A stretch of 64,000 nucleotides of DNA from Symbiodinium natans (Eukaryota; Sar; Dinophyceae; Suessiales; Symbiodiniaceae): contig CAJNDS010000857.1 in the NCBI GenBank assembly GCA_905221605.1, forward strand, positions 549,817-613,816. The letters are read 5' to 3'. Under the pieces are notes generated by a model. The model did no database searches and had not been told where the DNA came from. It was given only the letters and a program-made list of their open reading frames with translations. The stretch's first letter is position 1. The number at the start of each line of letters is the position of its first letter. This document shows positions 33,239 to 44,135 of the stretch, in pieces. The translations under genes and the position numbers were made by a program.

Positions 33239-34400
33239 CGCGGCTTCGAGACCAGCTTCGAGAGCAGCAAGCTTAAGCAGCAGAGAGAGCTCTCCGTGAG
33301 CTGCTTCTTTGCGGCTCTGAAAAAGCGGCAAAGCGGCTCCACTCAGCTCAGCTCTCAGTTCTCACTGCGGGAGTCCGGCCGCGGGCGGGTGCCGCGCCGC
33401 AGGATTCCTGAAGAGCATTGAAGAGCCAGAGTGCACAAGGCACTTTTCTCCCAGCTCAAATACGCCAAAGTGGCTCGAGTTGGCTGACGTGTGCAAGGGA
33501 AATGCAGCGAGGAGCATGCTTGTGGAAGCACACCGAGGCACAACTGCTGGCCTTCAATTCCATGTCTGCCCCTTTTCCTATCTGTCGTTGCTTCAGGCTT
33601 TAGCAGCAGCAGCTTCTTGGCATTATGTCCCCTTGTCCCCTTGTCCCCTTGTCTTGGCGAGGAACGTCTTGGCTCGAAACGAGAGCGAAGGTCCATCCCT
33701 TGGCACTCTTCTTGGAGGCGCTCACCGTGCTCAGCTTCATCTTCCTAAGAGGATCTCGAAAGTCAGAAAAGGAGAGCTAGGGAGAGGGAGGCTGAAAAAG
33801 AGAGGGAAAGAGCTAAAGAGAGAGACTCGCACGGTCACTGCGTGACTAGAGGCGGATGCGGCGGCTGCTTCCCGCGGTCCTCCTCTCTTTGCGCCGTGAG
33901 GGGAGCCCAGGTCAAGGAGCCGCACGTCTCGCGTGAGCAACAATACAAACGACACCGCCCCCCCCCCCCCCCCCCCCCCTTCTTCAAAAAAGAGAGCATC
34001 ACAAAGACCTACAAAAAAGCTGGGCATCTCGCTGATCACTGGAATGATCACTGGAATGACCACTGGAACATCACAACGCACAACCTGAAAAAGAGAAAAG
34101 CAAAAGCTGGGGAAGTGCTCTCTGCGCCTGGCACCGCCGCCAGCCCAAGAGCTCCAGAAGGGAGGCCTCTCTTCAAAGAGCAATGAGAAGAGCTGCTTCT
34201 TTGGTATTCTTCGCGCTGTTCTCCACAACTCCCCCTAAGACTCTTCTTAAAGACTCCTCTTAAAGCACCTAATTCTCAAACTCTTCTGGACTTCTCTTAG
34301 CTCTCGCTTTCTTTCGGCTGGGCTTGTGGGGGTGGTACCCCCACCCCCCTTGCCACCCCACCCCCCGGAGACAAAAGAAAAACTGCCCGTTCACCTAAAC
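32000..34400. other. Spacer, microsatellites, unresolved frames
   Basis: (GA)n on the plus strand at 33163-33239, a 24-C run at 33957-33980, and GATCACTGGAAT-type repeats at 34032-34063. Open frames on both strands remain unresolved (for example 33737-34228 minus). Confidence 0.4.
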
Positions 34401-34478
34401 CCCTCACAGAGGGGGGGAGAGGGAAACCCTAAACCTGCAGCCTCAACCGTAAACCCCTAAACCTCTAAACCCTAAAGA
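34395..34478 (-). repeat. Interstitial degenerate telomeric tract
   Basis: CCCTAAA, CCCCTAAA, CTCTAAA and CCGTAAA words are scattered over about 80 bases, 30 kb from the left-end telomeric block and directly downstream of minus-strand exons. Confidence 0.7.
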
Positions 34479-34624
34479 TTAAGCCAGCCGAAGCCTGACC
34501 TGAACCCTCCCTGCATGGACCCTAACCCACGAACCACAGGAGAGGGGTGAAAAAAACACACTCTAATAGCAAAGCAAGGCAAGCTCTTGTGAGAAGCTCT
34601 TTGAAGAGGGAGACGCTTTGGCAC

Positions 34625-35383
34625 CTTCTCGGGCTGGCCCGGCAGCTTGGCTGCAGCCCGCGTCGACGCAGTCACGTTGAAGAGGCAGGCCGGCTTCTCG
34701 CCCAGGAAGTCCTGACAGGGAGAGGAACAGGGAGGTTGGAGACGAAGAGGGAGAGGGAGAGGGGGAGCACATGTGAAGCAAAAGGCTACGGCTACAGTGG
34801 CAGAGGGCTGCGCTGCGGCGATTCTTGAGGAGACTTTGCAGAGCCCGCACTCTTTTTGGAGCAAGTGTCGCCTCTAAAGTGACGTGCGGAGGTCGGCTTC
34901 GCTTGCGGCTCACCGAGGGCGAGCGCGAACGGAGGTCCGCGAGGAAGCTCTCAAGGCTCTGTGCCTGCGGAGGCACTCTCGACAGTTCACAGCAGTCGCA
35001 GTTGTTGTTCTAAGCGAAGAACGAGAAGTGTCTCACACGATTCTTCGTTGATTCGATCGGCGGTGGCTGCTTGGTTGCTCGCGGCTCCCGGCCTCTGCAG
35101 GTCCCCGGGATGCGTCTCTCGGGCGCACTTGGAACTTCGCCTGCCAGAATTTAGACTCGAAGAGGCTCATACACGATCCCCAGCCAAGGCTTCGAACTTG
35201 CAAAATTTTTAAGAAGACCTTGAATAGAAAAAGGAAAGGAAAAAGAAGGTGGAAGAGACATCTCTGACTGGCCTCCTCGCAGAGTGAAGGCGCTGGCGGC
35301 TGGTTCGGGTTCTCCGGGGAGGGGTCCCGGGAGCCCCACAGGGACCTCATCATGTCCCGGGCGCCGCTCTGGGCCTGCCGCTC
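34625..35383 (-). CDS. Unidentified protein, three exons placed
   Basis: Three exons have matching splice signals. 35273-35383: acceptor TTTTCAG before G, GC donor; ERQAQSGARDMMRSLWGSRD, then a Pro/Asn-rich end. 34914-34964: acceptor CCGCAG before G, GTGAGC donor; AQSLESFLADLRSRSPS. 34625-34711: acceptor CTGTCAG before G, GTGCC donor; 29 codons, DFLGEKPACLFNVTASTRAA, then AKLPGQPEK. A further exon near 35098-35200 (MSLFESKFWQAKFQVRPRD) may lie between the first two. The protein mixes charged helices and disordered Ser/Arg parts. I recognise no family. Both ends are unknown. Confidence 0.45.
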
Positions 35384-35399
35384 CTGAAAAACATCGACA

Positions 35400-36040
35400 C
35401 ACACCAAAACAAAATAAAATAAAAGGATAAGAAGAAGAAGAAACCATGAGAATAATCATAAATACATCTCAACAAGATAAACAGAGAGCGGGGAAAAAGA
35501 GAGGAGCTCCCCTCCGCGCCTCCAGAAGGTCGGCCAAGTAGTCCACCTCTTGGGGGACGGCACGTCGCTAGGGCTAGAGCCGCTCAAGGGGGGGGGGGGG
35601 AAATGAGCTTACAGCCTCCTGCTCTCTCTTCCCCCCCCCAGTTGTAGTCTGGACGTGCTTTGACCATGTCCTTCGTTTCTGTCCCGCCTGCTGTGCCAAG
35701 GCCTCGGTCCTGCACATGACACGCTGGAAGCTCAGTCTGTCATTTCTGATGTCATCTATGAGCTCGTGAATCTCTCGTGAATTTCGATTACGCTGCTGAA
35801 GTTTGCTTTCCCTCGCAAACGCAACCTCCTGGAGGATCGACTGTGGTCAGGCGATGATGCATACGCGTTGAACAGTACAGGCAGTCTCGGAACAACGCTC
35901 ACTATACCTTGGTTTCCATGGCTGCTGCGCCAGATTGCGCGCCCAGATCCAGCACTTTGTGTCTCCGTGTGAAAGCTTGGTCAAAGCAGGTCAGGTTGTT
36001 CAAGCATACGTGCATACGTGCTGCTTTTTGAATGAAGGCT
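35400..36040. other. Spacer, no exon fixed
   Basis: A-rich minus-strand pyrimidine runs at 35400-35440, a G run at 35590-35601 and a C run at 35632-35639. No gene recognised. Confidence 0.35.
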
Positions 36041-36042
36041 GC

Positions 36043-38515
36043 TTACCTTTCAACGAGGCAAAGTGCCGCATACTTGATTGACAACGACGAGCACTGATGT
36101 TCGAACATGCTCCAATACTCTTTGGCAACCGGAAGAGCTTGTACATGTCTTGTACCCGCAGTACTCAAGTTCGATAGGATCTGTACCAGACATGGTTGAC
36201 CCCGGTCCCAGGTCGTACAACTTTCAAGAAACTGAAGTGCTAAGACTTGAAAGGCTGTAAGACTGCGACGACGGCTCAGGAAATCCTCAGTTTCTTCATG
36301 CGTTCGCCGTGCCGGTCCTTTGTGCCTCCTCCTCCAAAAGGAGTCGCAGCGTTGTGTTGTCCTCCTCGAGCTCCTGGGCACTGGGGCTCATCTGAAAACT
36401 CGTGATGTCACCGTCCAACACTACGACGGTTTTGGTGGCACACTTGAGCGTATTTTAATATGGGCTATCCAATCTGTGAGCTTCATCCTCTAAAGATACC
36501 CCCTACAGATATCGCCCTCAGGTTTTCGGGCTTTCCCTGCCTGCGCCCGGCTTTCGGAGCTCGCCTTCTCGGCCCGCAGGGCATCCCGCTCAGCGGCCAC
36601 TCCGGCCATCTGCTGCTCCAGGTCCTCGCGGTTCTCACTGCGGTTCTCGCTGCGCTCGCTGCGCCGCGACGGGGAGGCCAGGGATGCCAGGGAGGCCAGG
36701 GAGCTCGGGGACGGCGGCTTCGGAGTCTCATAGCTGGAGCTTGCACTCAGGCGCTGGACGACCGCTCGGCCTGCACGGCGCCAGCGCTGCCGAGCCAGGT
36801 CTTCCGCGTCCTTGTCCTTCTCCTCTCCCTCCTCTTTCTCCCGTGGGCTGCTCGTGCGGCGCCGGCTCTTCTGGCACTCCGCCTGCAACTTCCGGTGCTC
36901 CTCCTCGAGCCTCCGGTGCCTCTCCTCCAGAGCCACGGCGTGCTCCTCGGCCAAGCATGCCGCCTCCCGGTGCTCCTCAGCTCTGAGCAGAGAGCTCGAC
37001 ACGTGGGCACTTAGAGAGGCGCGCGCCGGCACTCAACAGCTCGTGCAGATTCGTGCGAGATCCTGGCCTGCTCGCTCTGCTCGGAGCGCTTCAGCCGCTG
37101 CCTCATCTGCTCCATACTCAGCTCCTGGAGAGCGAAGGGAGGAACAGGAACTGACAGGAACCCTCTTCCTGAGCGCATGTGGGTGTACGAAACGCCCACA
37201 GGGCTTGCGCACAGATGCTGCGCCCCTTTGAGATGCGCTGCGGTTCAAGTAGGTTGCGCTTGAGAGGCGCTTCCTCGTCCGAGTCCACCGATGCCGCGCT
37301 CTGCAAGCGCAGCTGCCGCGCCTTGCGAAAAGAAGTGGTGCTTCTTTTTTGCGACCCGGTCTTAGGACCTGGTCGTCCTATTTCGGCCTTGCGCCCGTCC
37401 CTCTCCAGCTCCAGCTCCAAACGCCGGCACTCCTGACAAGACGAGTAAAGAATCTCCATGATTCCATGATGTCTCCATGCGAAGTTCACTTGTCAATCCC
37501 TTGTCCCTTTGTCTCCTCTTCGAGCCCCTGACCTGGAACCGGAAGATTGTCAATCACAGAGAAAAACTGCCACCGCTGCTCACTGTGGGGCCCAGGCGCT
37601 GGCGGACCTGAACATGTTCTTGTCAACGTGGCATGCGCAGGCTTCTGACCCAGTACCGTCACAACTCCAGCGCCGCATACCGCACGTGGACTGGCCCATG
37701 TTCCAGCGCACGGGGTCATCGAGCCTCTGAGGCAGCGATCCGTGACTTCTCCATCCGCAACACCTCAGAGAACCAATGCCCAGAAAGGGTGTAAAAGCAT
37801 GTAAAAGCAAAGCTACGGATCCGATGCAAAGTGGGCAGAGCATGGGAAACTGCGTGCCCACACGTCAAGCTCCTGCTCCAAGGCTTCGTTCCTGGCACCC
37901 ACTCCAACTGCTCCGAGATCAACATCCCACATGCCTGTGCACCTGTTCTAAGCTCCGTCCCTGACACGTCTTGCATGAATCGTTGACGAAGGCTTTGGTG
38001 TAATTTCGGTGCAATCATTCTAGCCGCTAGCTCTCGCTTGTCACCGACTTGGACTCTCCCGTGTTTGCCTCGAGAGCAGCATCTGGCCGACTTCCGCCGA
38101 CCTCGAGCGACGATGAAGGCGAAGAAGAACATAAGATGCATAAGATAATCAATGACTCAATGGCTCACTGACATGCCCCTGAAATCGGGAAGTGAGAGCA
38201 CTTGGAGTGGCTGCAGTTGGATCCCCAGCTCTGAGAGAAAATTCTCAGCGCGGCGCTGGCGGAGGGCCTCGCGCGCCTCCGCGGCGCCTCGGAGGCGGCC
38301 GCGAACTTTTTGCCGAGCTCTTCGCTTCTCAGTTTTGCGGGGGAGTTTCCACGTGATTTTCTTGACAATGTCTCTTTTTGTCTCTTCGAAAACCGTGTGA
38401 TGTCCTGTGTGTTCTGGGCTTCTTCCCGAGGTGCTCTCTTTGCATCCCGGTCCGCGCCTCGCCGCGCAGCCTCCATCTCGGTTCGGAGCAGCTCCAGCTC
38501 CTCAACAACCGAAGG
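36043..38515 (-). CDS. Coiled-coil protein, multi-exon
   Basis: Minus-strand exons rich in Leu, Glu, Arg and Gln. About 38447-38507: EELELLRTEMEAARRGADRD. About 38210-38325: EAREALRQRRAENFLSELG. 37390-37437: acceptor CTTGTCAG before G; ECRRLELELERDGRKAE. 37250-37326: ARQLRLQSAASVDSDEEAPL. 37068-37123: acceptor CTCCAG before G, GC donor; ELSMEQMRQRLKRSEQSEQ. 36541-36991: acceptor GCTGAG before G; EHREAACLAEEHAVALEERH and RRLEEEHRKLQAECQK. About 36323-36394: acceptor TTTTCAG, GC donor; MSPSAQELEEDNTTLRLLLE. Long coiled coils serve structural or scaffold roles, often at centrosomes, flagella or cytoskeleton. No family-specific domain is seen. Exon order and phase between exons are incomplete, and the end in the 36455-36541 stretch is ambiguous. 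Confidence 0.55.
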
Positions 38516-38529
38516 ACCCACCAGCATCC

Positions 38530-38590
38530 CACCCCCACATGATGCCCACATGATGCCCACATGATGCCCACATGATGCCCACATGATGCC
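38530..38590. repeat. 11-bp tandem repeat CACATGATGCC, about five units
   Basis: Perfect units except at the edges, lying directly upstream (minus strand) of the first coiled-coil exon recognised. Confidence 0.9.
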
Positions 38591-38599
38591 CAATCATGC

Positions 38600-39840
38600 G
38601 ACTCTGATCAAGTCACAGTCATCTCAAGTCCGTATTTCGGCTTCCGTTGAGGCTTTTCGCAGGATGTGGCTGCTTATATGTGGGCGTGACGAGCCCTCCG
38701 AGCAGCGAGCACAGCCCGCATCCGAGACCGCCATGCCATTCGTCGGCGCCGTTTGCCGATGGACCCGCAGGACATAAACACTCAAGTAGCTCAGGGGCAC
38801 AGAAACCCGCCCACAGGATCCTGAAGGACTGGCGTGTTCAAGTTAGGCGCAAGCGATGGCCTCTCACAGCAGGCTAGGTATCCAAACATCAGTTAACAAT
38901 CCTGGAGGATGGTCTGAGCCAAGCATGGCAAGCTGTTGCTGAGCATGGAGCCCTGTTACCGACCCTGCCTGACGACTCGAGCCCTCTAAAGTCTCTAAAG
39001 GTCCTCCCCCAAAACCCAGGACTTTTTTCACGACGCGTGGCACAATTCGAGGTGTGAGCTCCCTTGCCTGCGCTTTTCACGAAGTTCCCCGACTCTAAGA
39101 CTCCAAGAGAGACCCTGAGGCTCATAGCCTCAAAGCCGAAAAGATTTGAAACTCGGGCTTTTCACCACAGATGCTTGCAGGGCCTTCGTGATCCGGAAAC
39201 TTCACCGAACAGCGCGCTCGCGAACGAGCTGAGGCAAACGGTGAGACGCACAAATTGGAGGTGAGACCCACTGTGTCCAGATTTGGAGCCGCGGTTCCAG
39301 CTGTGACTGCAGGAGGCTAAAACTAAGTGTTTGTGGCCATTTGCGGCCTCATGATTGCACTGAGAGAAGCAACAATCCTCAGCCGGAGTTGTCACACATT
39401 GTCCAGACATGTCCAGACATGTCCAAAACATGTTCAAAACATGTCCACACCGTGCACGCAGGTGCTTCGACTCGTGCGCGCAGCGATGCGGAGCCTGGCA
39501 TCGGATCCTTGAAGACGCGTCGGTCAGGGTCAATGCACGTGTATGCGCGTGTCTGGGGTCTTTTCCAGCTGTTGTGCAATAGGTCACACTACGCGCTGCT
39601 ACGTTATTCCTTTGGGTTCTAGGATTGTCGAGGCGTATGCGGCTCATGACACATTTCTGCCGTGCCAGGCTTGCCGAGAGATGCGATGCGAATGAAGACT
39701 CCTTGCAAGTCTCGCACGCCTCACAAAATAGAACGCGCACACTGCGCTGCACCGACTCTGCCGGGAGCTCACGTCTTGGCTGTCTCGCCAGTCACCTCAG
39801 GCGGCTCCTCTCGAGGAAACGGAGAAAAGCCGTCAAACAC
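38600..39840. other. Spacer between two minus-strand genes
   Basis: A 196-codon minus frame (39162-39752) is open but has no recognised domain. ACATGTCCA-type repeats lie at 39402-39450. Nothing else is supported. Confidence 0.35.
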
Positions 39841-39847
39841 AAAGCCC

Positions 39848-41447
39848 CTATATGGACAGCGGGTCCTCGAGCCAGCACACGAAATTGCCATGCTCCCACT
39901 GAGATTTCCGAGAAAGGCCTTCCGAGGCTCTACAGAGAGAGAGAGGAGGGAGAGAGAGAGAGAGAGAGAGACAGAGAGAGCGAGCGAGAGAGCAACGCAA
40001 GGACCACCAGGAAGGCAACGAATTGGCTCTTGCTCAGCGCAGCTTTAGCATCGCCAGCGCCTTTGGCAGTGACAGCGATGCCGACGCCATGCTGCCGGCC
40101 ACTGTCCCACTGGCCTTTTTCATTGGATTGCTGATGGAAAAGAACGAAACACACATGGGGCACTTGCCCTTGAGGCAAGCGCGCCCCAGAAATTGAAACC
40201 GGCACTTTTTTCAGGGAGGCTTCCAGCCAAGCATGTGAAAAGACCCTGAAAGACCCTGCGCCTGTGTAGGAGCGGCCATCAGGCCAGGAGAGCTTGCCCT
40301 CCCCGTGCTTCTTTCCTTAGAGCAGTTGCAATCCTAAGAGGCGCTCTGAAATCAAAGTTCGGTCCACCCCAAGCGCGCCCGGATCCAATTTGTGCGCAGG
40401 AGCCATCACGAAACTGACCTTCGTAGCAGCGACCATCCGTCCACTGCATGGTACCACTGGGGCCCATGTGATTCCTTTGCCAGGCAATGTACTCAGGCAA
40501 TGTACTCAGAACTGAATGTGTGCTTCGCACCACGGCATCCAAAGATGGTTGGGATCCCGACCGACGCCACTGGCCAGTGTACGACCTGCCGTCGCTCCAT
40601 TGGTAGCGACCTTCGCCGTGCATGTCGTTGGCATCGAAGTCTCCCTGTGAGAGCGTGGCCGCGTGGCCGCGTGGCCGCGTGGCCCACGGGTTGGAGAGAA
40701 AGCGACATCACAGAAGCAAGAGAAGCCGCATGGAGCATGGAGGCGCATGACAAAAAGTTCCCACCAAAAGTCAAGTGACTTAAACTGAATCTACAAGAGT
40801 CGCACGAAGAAAGAGGCGGTCGTCCCGAGGCCTCGTAGCTGCCCCCTGTGTTCCAAGTGAATTTGCCTTTCCCGCACTTGTCGCCGTTCTTGAATTGGCC
40901 CTGAGGAACCACACGATTGCACTGAGGATGCACTGAGGACGCACAGATCTTAGAGGCGTGTTGCAAAAAGGCTTCAGGTCCCCGACCTCAAATATGCTGC
41001 CGTCCACGAGCTTCTCCACCCCGTGGCCGTCTTGGACCTCAGTGACCCCGCAGTGCTCCGCATGTGGGGGTGCAGTGGCGGTGTGGTGAAGCGATGCCGA
41101 TTCGGCAAGGCACCTCCATCTTCCATTGGCCCTCGTACGTAGAGCCGTTGCTGTAGGTGTACCTTGCAATGTTTACCCCGAAGTTGAAGCTCGCACAATG
41201 CACACGGAGGATGATCCGAAGCTGTCCCTAAGTTGCAGGCTTTCCCGTGCCGTGCTTTCGATCCGAGTCGAACTGGCCCTCGTACATGGAGCCATCAGCG
41301 AAGATCAGCTTGCCCTGGCAGCATTGTGGTTCTTGCATAGGTCCATAGGTCCTTGTATGTCCTTGTGCATGTTGCAGCCAAAACGAACAGAGCAGCAGCA
41401 TCCCTGCAGTCGGCCTGGCCATGCTTGTCTTCACCTCGCCATTGGCC
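39848..41447 (-). CDS. MORN-repeat protein, eight to nine repeats
   Basis: MORN repeats (consensus YEGQWxxxxxHGxG) form beta-hairpins that bind membrane phospholipids or scaffold cytoskeletal proteins. Here tandem copies include DGSMYEGQFDSDRKHGTG, NGSTYEGQWKM, DGSIFEGQFKNGDKCGKG, GGSYEGDFDANDMHGEG, DGRSYTGQWRR, DGRCYEGQFRDGKKHGEG and DGRSYTGQWDSGRQHGVG, ending WLEDPLSI and TAG at 39848-39850. Exons: 41415-41447, 41241-41314, 41114-41162, 40987-41037, 40832-40900, 40562-40644, 40404-40474, 40262-40315, 40061-40114, 39848-39918. Each join restores the repeat exactly. Introns are 76-187 bp. Donors are GC at 41414, 41240, 40831, 40403, 40261 and 40060, and GT at 41113, 40986 and 40561. Every acceptor is AG before G. 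A partial repeat exon (GGAIYV, ending about 41524) lies upstream with an unclear donor. The N-terminus is not found, so a kinase, lipase or other fused domain cannot be excluded. Confidence 0.9.
39937..39988. repeat. (GA)n run in a MORN-gene intron
   Basis: A plus-strand GA run. On the coding strand it gives the pyrimidine tract (CTCTCT) ahead of the last acceptor at 39919, so it probably serves as that intron's polypyrimidine tract. Confidence 0.75.
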
Positions 41448-41559
41448 CTCCTGAATTTCCACGAGAGCAGGCAGCAGACATCTGCAGACTCACGGGTGCT
41501 GCTATGCGCTTTGCTAAGCCTCCAACGTAGATGGCCCCTCCACTCAGTGTTTGACCGCC

Positions 41560-42540
41560 TGGTGTCTTCTCAGAGCCTTAAGTGCAAGAACATGCGCAAA
41601 CAAATGCACAGATAGATGGCTCCACGACTAACTATCGCAGACGGTGCAGGCCCCCAATGGCTCGCAGAATCAAGAAGTCCGAACTGTTGCAGCAGAAGCG
41701 CTGCGAGGAATTTGGGTCGGATTTAATGCCCCACCCATCAAGAGCCAAGCCTCCAGTGGCCTCCAGGGGGCGTGGAGAGCTGCCCTGGCATCGGCTTTCA
41801 TCGGCATGCATCCGCTTTCGCCACTCTCAGTCTCCGGCCCCGAGTTCCATGATGAAACTGAAACCAAGCGAATTCTTGCAATTCCCCCCAAGCCTTCACC
41901 TCGCCCGGCTCGATGTTGAGCGTCGGTGGGGGCCCCCTTGGCCGTGGCAAGACATCCCTGTTTGCTGAACGCGGCCCTGCTGACAGCACCTCCTCCCTCC
42001 CCCGTGCCAAAACAGAACACTGCGCCCGCAAACTACACAATCTGCACCTGTTCAGACTCCTCACCATAGCAGAGTCAGTACCGTCACTCAACCTGAACCC
42101 TTCCAAGCTGCTTCTCACAGCCGCATCCGGTGGAGCTGCAGGCGCCCATCCTAACTTGTTCCCGTGAAAGTCACAGCACACCTTCCACTCCCGCCTCCTA
42201 CAACCTACACAGACATGTCGACACTCTCTGCGAGAAGCAAACACACAAACCGATTGCTCTGGCTCTCGCACTCACGCTCTCACACGTGCCTCCCGGTTCT
42301 GTCTTAGCATCGAGCCATCGCCCCGAATGGCAAAACAAGAGAAGGTGCTAGGATGGGATCTGTGTGTGTACATGTATATATAGATATGTTGCTGTCACAA
42401 GGCTGCTGCCCGCGCGCCATATGACCTTGTGCTGGGCAACTCCATCACCGCTCGGGACCTGAGCCTGAAGATATGTGGGTTCGGCAGGACATTTACTGTC
42501 TGACTGACTGCCTCACCACCCGCACTGCACCCACCGCCCC
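41560..42540. other. Spacer or 5-prime exons of the MORN gene, unresolved
   Basis: Open frames on both strands (41582-41968 plus, 41798-42271 minus). I could not find a MORN-type exon or start codon here. Confidence 0.3.
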
Positions 42541-42800
42541 TGTAAATTTAAGCGTTGTGAAGTTGGGCGTTTCCCTAGGAAAACCTCTAATCTTGATAGG
42601 ATTCCTAGCAATCTTCGTGAAAACCTCTATTCCCTCTACCTCTACAGGGTCATTTCTCGAAGATATGGTCCCCTTTGGGATCGTTACTGAGGCGGCCCCG
42701 ATGCACCCAACAAGGGGCCATGATTTGTATAATTCACCGTATGTTAATGGGATTCCTATGAAGTTCCATAGGCTTCCTTTAGCAACGCCAGAAGGTTGTC
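42540..42800. other. Segment of unusual composition, open on both strands
   Basis: More AT-rich than its flanks. The plus frame contains VKLGVSLGKPLILIGFLAIF. The minus frame contains RNDPVEVEGIEVFTKIARNP and WNFIGIPLTYGELYKSWPLV. Either looks more protein-like than the surroundings. The plus frame continues as a 266-codon ORF (42473-43273). No family is recognised. It could be an inserted fragment. Confidence 0.35.
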
Positions 42801-43500
42801 GCTTGCAGACGGAAATGCGAACGCCTCCCACGCGCCAGCGCAACGACCCGCCGCGGACAGTGAGAGGGTTGTCGTTCGCGGAACTATACTTGAGTCCGCT
42901 TCTCCGGCTCCTCCCAGCGCACACATCTTTTCACTTCACGCCCAGAGTGTTCAACGTTCAGCTCGCCTTTGGAAACACCGCTCGAGGCAACTACCAGGAA
43001 GCAGTTGGGTCCAGCTTTGCTGGGTGGCAGCCGGAAAGGCATTTCTGCTGCAAACATTCGATGTGTCCTGACTGGCAATCTGACCTATTCTCGGCTTCAG
43101 GCATGGATCCATTTCCGGCTGCAACGTCAGGCACCAGTGGCTCGGACTTGCTGAAACAGAAACTCAATCCGCATTTCTACAGTGCTACCTCCTGTGGCGA
43201 GGATGTAGCCTGCAGGGAATCAAACTGCGCAGACATGCAGAGGCAACCCTCGCAGAAGCTTGCACCAGGCTAGAGATCACGACAGCAGCAGCAGCAGCAG
43301 TGCCCCAGCGTGGGGCGGGGGGGCCTTCTCTGGACCAATGAGAAGCCGCCAGACATCCTCTGCTGAGATGATCTGCCTTGGGGCGACGTGAGCAGCGTGC
43401 AGCGTGAGCCGTGTGAGAACGGAAAGCATACACGATGAACACTGCCGCTATTCTCACTGCAAAGGCTGAGAGTCCAGGGGCTCGACCGCAGCATCTTCTC
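42801..43500. other. Spacer, no exon fixed
   Basis: The rest of the 266-codon plus frame (to 43273) and a (CAG)5-like run at 43283-43300. No domain seen. Confidence 0.3.
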
Positions 43501-43571
43501 GCTGGGATCCTTCTGTACTCTACACAATACTTGACAGTAGTGCGAGTACTCGAACGCTACGACAACACGAA

Positions 43572-43815
43572 CTAAAGGGGGCCAGACTTGATGGCGTATT
43601 CTTCATTCTTCGTGCCACGGACGTGCCACTGACAGTGCCACTGACGTGCCGCTCCTGCAGCAAGAGGACCTTCCGGTTCTCGGCCTCCAAGAGGCGGAGG
43701 ATGACCTCTTTCAACGTGAGTTCCTGCAGTCGCACGTCGCATCGCAAGATTCATGTGAGAGTTGATGCAAGCAATCCTTCTCGTACGCGACACTGGCCCC
43801 CAGGAAGTCACTCGC
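43572..43815 (-). CDS. Short coiled-coil protein, 3-prime part
   Basis: Exon 43646-43723 (acceptor ACTGCAG before G, GTCAGT donor) reads ELTLKEVILRLLEAENRKVL, then LLQERH, a leucine-rich coiled coil. The last exon begins within 43600-43610 and reads NEEYAIKSGPL, then TAG at 43572-43574. Joining them in phase implies an intron of about 39 bases, unusually short, so read-through in another frame is an alternative. An upstream candidate exon, 43760-43815 (acceptor ACAGAG before G), reads ASDFLGASVAYEKDCLHQLS. The family is unknown. Confidence 0.45.
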
Positions 43816-44135
43816 CTCTGTCAAAACACCATACGAGCTGCTTTCTGATCACATCACAAACATCATCGGACATCCGGTTGTTCATTTTGTGGCCCAACTT
43901 TCGAGCTGCATGTTCGGCTCGTCTGTAAGGCCAGGATGCAGTGCTACTTTGTGTCCCGAAATCAACAGCAGAATGAGCTCAATTTCTGAGCTAGCTAGGA
44001 ACTGTTGAATTATTCTTAGATTTGCAAGTGAAGCTTGCTAGGATGCTTTTCATATCACTGAAGCCACTGCAGCCACAGCGCACGGCACGCGCACTAGCGG
44101 TCACTAGCGAGAGACAGAGGCATGCTTTGGCCCAA

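Noticed and set aside
36455-36541. 38-bp GC-AG intron giving a coiled-coil C-terminus SLEDEAHRLDSPY
   Set aside because: Splice signals and phase fit, but 38 bp is shorter than any confirmed intron here. Read-through to a stop at 36490 is simpler. Left open rather than called.
41582-41968. Plus-strand ORF starting MARRIKKSELLQQKRCEEFG
   Set aside because: It looks protein-like at the start, but it opposes the MORN gene, has no known domain, and the frame then turns Pro/Ser-rich as random DNA would.
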